This document shows, piece after piece, positions 6,395 through 11,533 of a DNA stretch of 11,533 nucleotides (position 1 is its first letter; each line of letters opens with the position of its first letter). A model generated the notes under the pieces. It was given only the letters and a program-made list of their open reading frames with translations. It ran no database searches and had not been told where the DNA came from. This DNA comes from CAYUCY01 sp964443525 (GTDB taxonomy: Bacteria; Pseudomonadota; Alphaproteobacteria; Caedimonadales; Caedimonadaceae): NCBI GenBank assembly GCA_964443525.1, contig CAYUCY010000047.1:1-11533 (forward strand). Direction: 5' to 3'. A program made the translations under genes and the position numbers.

Positions 6395-7765
6395 ATGTTT
6401 GAAAAATACCTTGATCCTCATCTATTTTTTAAAGGATCTTATACCGGTAACGTTCAGTCGGATCTTTTCCTCTATCAAGAGATGTCCTATCTTTACTACA
6501 TTAAAGATTTTTTTGAAGCTTCTTACAAACCCCTTAATCACGCCTCATTGATCGGACGCCACGTCACCTCCAGCCCTCTTCTCCCATTTATGAAAACGTC
6601 TTTGGGACGCGCTACCGTTGCGGGAATTGATATTTTTGAGCGCTATACACACCGTTACCGAAAACCTAGTTTTGGCTTTGACATGGTCACCTCCTCGGGA
6701 AAACGAGTTTATAAAATCAAAGAGGTGATTAAGTCTGACAAAGCCTTCTGCCGGCTGATTCATTTCGAAAAAACTTATATCGAATCGGAATTTTCTCGTG
6801 GAAAAGCCCCTGAGTTTTTTCCGAAAGTCCTGGTGGTAGCCCCTTACTCGGGACACTACGCCACTCTTCTCAGGGATACGGTTTTAAGTCTTTTAAAAGA
6901 TCATGACGTCTATATTACGGACTGGGCGAATGCGCGGGACGTTCCTCTTTTCGAAGGAAAATTTACCCTTGAGGACTATATGACGTATCTGATCGACTTT
7001 ATCCGTCTGATCGACGACGAGGTCAACATGGTTGCGGTTTGCCAGCCGTCCGTTCCGGTTCTTGCGACAACGGCCTTGCTATCAGGCGCGGAAGATGTCA
7101 ATCGACTAAGGTCGATGACCCTTATGGGAGGTCCTATCGACACCCGCGTCAATCCGACAAAAGTCAATAAGCTGGCCCACGAGAAACCTCTCTCCTGGTT
7201 TGAGCAATCCGTGATCGGGCGGGTTCCCGGCTATTATCCCGGGGCTGGACGTCGGGTTATTCCGGGATTCCTGATGCTTACAGGCTTTATGAGCCTCAAT
7301 CTCGAACGGCATATGATGGCACCTGCTTCCCTTTTTAACCATCTCGTTCAAGGGGATTTAGAGAGCGCTGAAAACCATAGATCCTTTTACGATGAATATC
7401 GCTCAGTCCTTGATTTGCCCGCCGACTATTTTCTCGATTCGGTCAAGACGGCCTTCCAGGAGCATCTTCTTCCCAAGGGCGAGATGCGCTACAAGGGAGA
7501 GCTCATCGACCCAAGAGCCATTGAAAAAACGGGACTCCTTACCGTTGAAGGAGAAAAGGACGATATCTCAGGCGTCGGCCAAACAAGGGCAGCCCATGAT
7601 ATTTGCACGAGAATTCCAAAGGATCACAGAAAACATCATCTCCAAAAGGACGTAGGACATTATGGCGTTTTCAACGGAAAAAGATGGCGGGAGGAAATCA
7701 TGCCTCACCTTCATAATTTCATGAGAAGAGACGCCTCCCCAAAGCTTGTTGTAAAAGCAGGGTAG
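6395..7765 (+). CDS. phaZ: Intracellular polyhydroxyalkanoate depolymerase PhaZ
   Basis: An alpha/beta-hydrolase of 456 residues that breaks down stored polyhydroxyalkanoate (typically poly-3-hydroxybutyrate) granules in the cytoplasm, releasing hydroxyacids for energy. There is no signal peptide, as expected of an intracellular form. Family signatures: VVAPYSGHYATLLRDTV (147-163), DVYITDWANARDVPL (171-185), and VCQPSVPVLATTALL (215-229), in which Cys216 is the nucleophile. The acid is in VEGEKDDISGVGQT (384-397, Asp389/Asp390) and the histidine in VGHYGVFNG (420-428, His422). A Cys nucleophile in CQP rather than Ser in a lipase box is typical of the PhaZ1 type. The ATG has GGGAGG 5 nt upstream. 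No phaC synthase, phaB or phasin gene is in the window. It converges with the pentapeptide-repeat gene, 49 nt between stops. Confidence 0.95.
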   Translation: MFEKYLDPHLFFKGSYTGNVQSDLFLYQEMSYLYYIKDFFEASYKPLNHASLIGRHVTSSPLLPFMKTSLGRATVAGIDIFERYTHRYRKPSFGFDMVTSSGKRVYKIKEVIKSDKAFCRLIHFEKTYIESEFSRGKAPEFFPKVLVVAPYSGHYATLLRDTVLSLLKDHDVYITDWANARDVPLFEGKFTLEDYMTYLIDFIRLIDDEVNMVAVCQPSVPVLATTALLSGAEDVNRLRSMTLMGGPIDTRVNPTKVNKLAHEKPLSWFEQSVIGRVPGYYPGAGRRVIPGFLMLTGFMSLNLERHMMAPASLFNHLVQGDLESAENHRSFYDEYRSVLDLPADYFLDSVKTAFQEHLLPKGEMRYKGELIDPRAIEKTGLLTVEGEKDDISGVGQTRAAHDICTRIPKDHRKHHLQKDVGHYGVFNGKRWREEIMPHLHNFMRRDASPKLVVKAG

Positions 7766-7814
7766 AAATTCATTGAGATAACTTCATCAGATTCATCGAA
7801 TAAATTCTGCTTAA

Positions 7815-8408
7815 TCAAAAATCAAAAAATCCTGTTCCTCGTGTACCCTCATACTTTGTTCGTTCAGAATGAACATTCTTATGAGAATAGCCTCGCAAGT
7901 CCGCATAATAAAAATTTACAGCTACCAGAGTCGCCTTATCAAAATTGGAATTTCTAAGGTTGGCTCGATCAAATCCCGTGGATTCTATTTTTGCGTTTTC
8001 AAAATGTGCTTCTTCCAGGACGGCCCGATTAAACCCGCTATAGAGAATATCTGCATTCGCAAAGTTTATCCCGTGCCCTTTTATGTTTCTAAAATTGCAG
8101 CTAGAGATTCTAGCTCCTTTAAAGTTTGCTGATTCTAAATTGGCACCCGCGAAATCAAAATGACAAATCTCCATTCCTGAAAAATCTGCCCCTTTAAAGT
8201 TAACACCTTTAAAATTAATCTTTCTCCTTTTGGAACCACATAAGTCGTAAGAATGCATATCAGCCCCCGACAAATCCAAGACTTTTACCGATGACTTGAC
8301 TTTCTTTGGAAGCACCTCTTCAAGAACTCGAAGGCTCTCGGGGGTTGCAGCATAAATAGCCGTCGCATCAAAAAATAAAAGAGCTGAAACTAAAATTTTG
8401 TACACCAT
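7815..8408 (-). CDS. Exported pentapeptide-repeat protein
   Basis: A 197-residue protein with an N-terminal signal peptide (VYKILVSALLFFDATAIYAA, cleavage probably near residue 20-21) and a pentapeptide-repeat domain from about residue 45 to 172. The repeats follow the A(N/D)(L/F)xx pattern, for example GADFSG, GANLESANFKGA, RANLRNSNFDKATL and YYADLRG. This predicts a right-handed quadrilateral beta-helix of about six coils in the periplasm or outside the cell. Six cysteines or so are scattered through the coils. Function is unknown: some pentapeptide proteins mimic DNA and protect gyrase, but an exported one is unlikely to do that; binding or host-effector roles are possible. The ATG at 8408 has AAGGAG 7 nt upstream. 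It lies 111 nt after the DUF3298 gene on the same strand, so it may have its own promoter. By eye it is more AT-rich than its neighbours. Confidence 0.88.
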   Translation of the reverse strand: MVYKILVSALLFFDATAIYAATPESLRVLEEVLPKKVKSSVKVLDLSGADMHSYDLCGSKRRKINFKGVNFKGADFSGMEICHFDFAGANLESANFKGARISSCNFRNIKGHGINFANADILYSGFNRAVLEEAHFENAKIESTGFDRANLRNSNFDKATLVAVNFYYADLRGYSHKNVHSERTKYEGTRGTGFFDF

Positions 8409-8519
8409 AAAAGTCTCCTTATCGAAAATTAATCAGAAAAAAACCGAAAGTTGAAAGAAACAAAGTTAAAAAGCTAGGTCTCAGTTGAGTAAAGAAAATG
8501 TGATTTAAAGTCAATCTCC
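8409..8519. other. AT-rich gap upstream of the pentapeptide-repeat gene
   Basis: This 111-bp gap separates two minus-strand genes. It contains a good -35-like TTGACT on the minus strand at 8513-8508, but the hexamer 17 nt further on (TACTCA) is a poor -10. I see no clear terminator hairpin after the DUF3298 gene. Transcription may therefore read through from the sdh cluster or start here from an unrecognised promoter. Confidence 0.3.
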
Positions 8520-9221
8520 TTATCCCTTAAAGGGACTGTTCGCATTCCACAGACCTTTGAACTGATCATAATCGATCGTTAAGGAAAAATCACCGGCCAC
8601 ATAGGCTGCAACGTCGTAAGGGCTAAAGATTATTCGAAGCCCCGCCTCGGCAAACCCCACCCGATACTTGAAGAGAGCTTTGAGTTCCTCTTTTTTGATC
8701 TGTAAATATTCCTTCCGATCCGTCGCATGAAGCGCTTTATAGGTCAGAAGGGAGGTCACATCCGAGACCTCTTCTCCCGTTTTAAGGTTAAGGTTCAGGA
8801 CTCGTGTATACTTATTGGGATGAGCACCCCCCGTATCATAAAAGACCTGAAAAACAAGGCTGAGAATCCCGGGAACTTCCGTTACCTCTTTCATCTCAAG
8901 ACGAATAAAAACACCCTCCTTGCGATACGTCACCTGATTGGCCTTAAGCCAGGCAGAGGCAAATTTTGCGAACGCTTCATAAGACGTCATCTGTGGAAAA
9001 TCGGCTTGAGGGCCATCGGGCCACATATGAGCCTTCACAAATGTGTAAATGGTCCCGTTCATTTTTTTTGTGAGTTTTTCATCGGGAACAAAAACCTGAG
9101 GCATTTGTATGGAGACGTCACCCTTTTCGTTTGAAAGCTGAAAACTTTGAAATGCAAGATCTGCCGCCCATCCATTAAAATAGAAAAAGAGAAGAAAGAG
9201 GGGTAAAAAAATTCTGGTCAT
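8520..9221 (-). CDS. Exported DUF4163/DUF3298-type (RsiV-like) protein
   Basis: A 233-residue protein with a clear signal peptide (TRIFLPLFLLFFYFNGWA, cleavage near Ala19-Ala20) and no later membrane segment, so a periplasmic or secreted soluble protein. The body looks like the DUF4163 plus DUF3298 pair. The N-terminal part (about 25-115) precedes the hallmark FYDTGGAHPNKYTR (127-140) and LNLKTGEEV (144-152). The C-terminal signature is SPYDVAAYVAGDFSLTIDYD (200-219). Related domains occur in RsiV, the lysozyme-sensing anti-sigma factor, and next to polysaccharide deacetylase domains in PdaC. Here there is no anti-sigma helix, no transmembrane anchor and no sigma factor nearby, so a signalling role cannot be claimed; binding to cell-wall glycans or lysozyme is conjecture. 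The ATG has AGGAG 6 nt upstream and lies 24 nt after the sdhB stop, suggesting co-transcription with sdh. Confidence 0.82.
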   Translation of the reverse strand: MTRIFLPLFLLFFYFNGWAADLAFQSFQLSNEKGDVSIQMPQVFVPDEKLTKKMNGTIYTFVKAHMWPDGPQADFPQMTSYEAFAKFASAWLKANQVTYRKEGVFIRLEMKEVTEVPGILSLVFQVFYDTGGAHPNKYTRVLNLNLKTGEEVSDVTSLLTYKALHATDRKEYLQIKKEELKALFKYRVGFAEAGLRIIFSPYDVAAYVAGDFSLTIDYDQFKGLWNANSPFKG

Positions 9222-9245
9222 ATGTCACTCCTGAACGGACAAGGG

Positions 9246-10031
9246 CTACCCTTTTCGCTCTACCATTTTTTTCTTTGTCTCTGCAATGGCCTTTGCCGGA
9301 TTCAATCCCTTCGGACAGGTCTTGGTACAGTTCAGAATCGTGTGACACCGATAAAGTCTGAAGGGATCTTCGAGATTATCCAGACGCTCCCCCATATGTT
9401 CATCTCGACTGTCCTGAATCCACCTGTAGGACTGAAGAAGAACGGCCGGCCCTAAGTAGCGATCCCCGTTCCACCAATAACTGGGGCAGGAGGTCGAACA
9501 ACACATGCAGAGAACACATTCCCACAGACCATCCAGCTTGGCCCGCTCTTCAGGGCTTTGAAGCCGTTCCTTATCAGGGGCTTCCGGAGATTCGGCCTTA
9601 AGCCAGGGTTCGACCGATGCGTATTGGGCATAAGGAACCGACAGGTCAGGCACCAAATCCTTGACAACGGGCAAATGTGGCAGAGGATAGACCTTCACAT
9701 CTCCGCTGATATCTCTCCAGTCCTTTGTACAGGCGAGGGTATTCGTGCCGTCGATGTTCATGGCACAACTGCCGCAGACCCCTTCCCGGCAAGATCTCCT
9801 GAAGGTCAGAGTCGGGTCAATTTCGTTCTTAATCTTGATGAGAGCGTCAAGCACCATGGGACCGCAAGCCTCCATGTCGACTTCATACGTATCAAGCCGA
9901 GGATTCTCATCGGGCTGATCCGGGTTCCATCGATAAACGTGAAAGGAACGTACCTTTTTAGCACCCTTGGGTGCTTTATACATTTTACCCTTTGTTACTT
10001 TCGAGTTTTTGGGGAGTATAAATTCAACCAT
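9246..10031 (-). CDS. sdhB: Succinate dehydrogenase iron-sulfur subunit SdhB
   Basis: The electron-transfer subunit of respiratory complex II, carrying electrons from the FAD of SdhA to quinone at the inner membrane. It has 261 residues, the normal length. All cluster ligands are present. [2Fe-2S]: Cys81, Cys86, Cys89 and Cys101 (RRSCREGVCGSCAMNIDG onwards). [4Fe-4S]: Cys172, Cys175, Cys178 and Cys239. [3Fe-4S]: Cys182, Cys229 and Cys235 (CVLCMCCSTSCPSYWWN and CHTILNCTKTCPKGLNP). The alphaproteobacterial-style N-terminus FILPKNSKVTKGK is kept. The ATG at 10031 follows GAGGG by 4 nt, 17 nt after the sdhA stop, so the two are co-transcribed. Nothing looks degraded. Confidence 0.98.
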   Translation of the reverse strand: MVEFILPKNSKVTKGKMYKAPKGAKKVRSFHVYRWNPDQPDENPRLDTYEVDMEACGPMVLDALIKIKNEIDPTLTFRRSCREGVCGSCAMNIDGTNTLACTKDWRDISGDVKVYPLPHLPVVKDLVPDLSVPYAQYASVEPWLKAESPEAPDKERLQSPEERAKLDGLWECVLCMCCSTSCPSYWWNGDRYLGPAVLLQSYRWIQDSRDEHMGERLDNLEDPFRLYRCHTILNCTKTCPKGLNPAKAIAETKKKMVERKG

Positions 10032-10048
10032 CCGTCCCTCTTTTTTAT

Positions 10049-11533
10049 TTAATAAACGCGCTTACTGAGCGGCACCACTTCGACCTCATCGGTCAAAGTA
10101 TACATATGAACGGGCCGATAACCCAGTTTAACCTTGTATTTCTCATCCAGCCAAGCCTCCGTATGCTTCAGCCAGTTTTTGTCATCCCGCTCGGGATAGT
10201 CATCCCTTGCGTGCCCCCCTCGGCTCTCTTTTCGAGCGTGTGCCGAATGAAGCGTCACAACGGCTTGTTGTATCAGATTTTCAAGCTCCAAAGCTTCCAT
10301 CAAGTCCGAGTTCCAGATCATGGATTTATCGGTAACGTGAATGTCCGAAAAAGAGGCGGCCGTCTCCTCCAGTTTTTGAATCCCCTTCGCCATAATGTCT
10401 TCTCGTCTGAAGACAGAGGCATGAGCTTGCATGATCTTTTGCATATTGATTCGAATTTCTGCCGTCTTCAGCTTGCCTTTAGACTGTCTCAAACGATCCA
10501 GACGAGAAAGAACCAAATCCGCCGAATCCTTGGAAAGAGGTTTATGAGGCGCACCAGGTTTTATAAGCTCCGCCGCTCGAATTGAAGCTGCTCGACCAAA
10601 GACGACCAAATCTAAGAGAGAATTTGTTCCCAAACGATTGGCTCCATGCACCGATACACAAGCACCCTCACCGATCGCCATCAACCCGGAAACTACAGTC
10701 TCGGGGTCCTTAGCCGTAGGATTCACGACCTCGGCATGGTAATTAGTCGGGACACCGCCCATATTGTAATGCACCGTGGGCACGACGGGAATAGGCTCCT
10801 TGGTTGTATCAACGCCCGCAAAGATGCGCGCCGTCTCGGAAATACCAGGGAGGCGTTCTCGGATGATGTCGGGCGACAGATGTTCAATGTGAAGCTCGAT
10901 ATAATCTTTATGGGGTCCGCATCCCCGCCCCTCATTGATCTCGATGGTAATGGCACGACTTACGACGTCTCGGGAAGCAAGGTCTTTCGCATTAGGCGCA
11001 TACTTTTCCATAAAACGCTCACCCTTCGCATTTGTGAGGTAGCCACCCTCCCCTCGGACACCTTCCGAAATCAAGCATCCCGCCCCGTAGATGCCGGTCG
11101 GATGGAATTGAATAAACTCCATGTCTTGAAGAGGAAGCCCCGCCCTAAGCGCCATGCCGTTCCCATCCCCTGTGCAGGTATGTGCTCCCGTGCAGGTAAA
11201 AAATGTCCGACCATGTCCACCCGTTGCAAGCACAACCATATGGGCCGAGAATCTGTGAATGGTACCGTCTTCAAGAGACCAGGCCATCACTCCTCGACAG
11301 GCGCCCTCCTGATCCATAATCAAATCAAGGGCGAAATACTCGATAAAAAAGTTGGTCTTGTGTTTTAAAGATTGCTGGTAAAGGGTATGTAAAATGGCGT
11401 GGCCCGTTCGATCCGCCGCAGCACAAGCCCTCTGTGCCATCGATTTTCCGTATTCAATCGTATGGCCGCCGAACTTTCGTTGATAAATGGTTCCTCCATC
11501 TGTACGAGAGAAAGGCACGCCGAAATGCTCGAG
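10049..11533 (-). CDS. sdhA: Succinate dehydrogenase flavoprotein subunit SdhA, 5' end beyond window
   Basis: The catalytic FAD subunit of complex II, oxidising succinate to fumarate at the cytoplasmic face of the inner membrane. The frame stays open to the window edge: the last five visible codons read LEHFG, followed by VPFSRTDGG, as in full-length SdhA. The GTG at 11518 is thus an internal valine codon, not the start. The visible 494 residues lack about 98 N-terminal residues, judged by aligning active-site positions with E. coli SdhA; the FAD dinucleotide motif and flavin-linking His are in that missing part. Present (fragment numbering) are FHPTGI with His144, SEGVRGEGG (156-164), ASRDVVSRAI with Arg188, VHYNMGGVPTN with His255, and GANRLGTNSLLD with Arg300. 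The C-terminus GYRPVHMYTLTDEVE is typical. The gene looks intact, and sdhC/sdhD are expected further upstream. Confidence 0.97.
   Translation of the reverse strand, partial: LEHFGVPFSRTDGGTIYQRKFGGHTIEYGKSMAQRACAAADRTGHAILHTLYQQSLKHKTNFFIEYFALDLIMDQEGACRGVMAWSLEDGTIHRFSAHMVVLATGGHGRTFFTCTGAHTCTGDGNGMALRAGLPLQDMEFIQFHPTGIYGAGCLISEGVRGEGGYLTNAKGERFMEKYAPNAKDLASRDVVSRAITIEINEGRGCGPHKDYIELHIEHLSPDIIRERLPGISETARIFAGVDTTKEPIPVVPTVHYNMGGVPTNYHAEVVNPTAKDPETVVSGLMAIGEGACVSVHGANRLGTNSLLDLVVFGRAASIRAAELIKPGAPHKPLSKDSADLVLSRLDRLRQSKGKLKTAEIRINMQKIMQAHASVFRREDIMAKGIQKLEETAASFSDIHVTDKSMIWNSDLMEALELENLIQQAVVTLHSAHARKESRGGHARDDYPERDDKNWLKHTEAWLDEKYKVKLGYRPVHMYTLTDEVEVVPLSKRVY

Noticed and set aside
11516..11518. 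GTG as the start codon of sdhA
   Set aside because: The frame continues upstream to the window edge with residues LEHFG that match conserved SdhA sequence, so the gene is cut by the window and this codon is internal.

Overview
The window reads as chromosomal DNA of an alphaproteobacterium with moderate GC. The glyA-nrdR pair, an aspartate-type (magnesium-type) HemB, and an sdhA-sdhB pair with the class's usual ends all fit that group. A sugar-phosphate/phosphate antiporter of the UhpC/GlpT type lies beside a POT peptide transporter and a PHA depolymerase. That mix would suit a host-associated or intracellular lineage (for example the Holosporales type). This placement is inferred from gene content only, and no phylogeny was run.

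Layout, left to right. At 1-64 (minus strand) is the 5' part of a tRNA-Leu(UAA), cut by the window edge, with its own candidate promoter. From 4758 down to 155 runs a tight minus-strand cluster: hemB, a small lipoprotein, a POT transporter, glyA and nrdR. Gaps are 4 nt, a 4-nt ATGA overlap, 39 nt and 11 nt. It looks like one transcription unit, although an internal promoter before glyA cannot be excluded. A 176-bp divergent intergenic region (4759-4934) holds a terminator-like hairpin. Then come two plus-strand genes, an OPA-family organophosphate antiporter (4935-6278) and an intracellular PHA depolymerase, PhaZ (6395-7765). Converging on phaZ from the right is a second minus-strand block: sdhA (cut at its 5' end by the window edge), sdhB, a secreted DUF4163/DUF3298-type protein, and a secreted pentapeptide-repeat protein.

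How the genes work together. Most are housekeeping: succinate dehydrogenase (TCA cycle and respiratory chain), tetrapyrrole synthesis (HemB), one-carbon metabolism (GlyA) and control of ribonucleotide reductase (NrdR). The accessory layer is nutrient supply (peptide and organophosphate import, mobilisation of stored polyester) and three exported proteins of unknown job.

I found no mobile element, CRISPR array, phage gene or toxin-antitoxin pair, and nothing that amounts to a new multi-gene system. The points most worth a second look are the POT transporter's altered ExxER motif, the hairpin with two possible pairings upstream of the antiporter, the lipoprotein wedged between hemB and the transporter, and the exported proteins downstream of sdhB.
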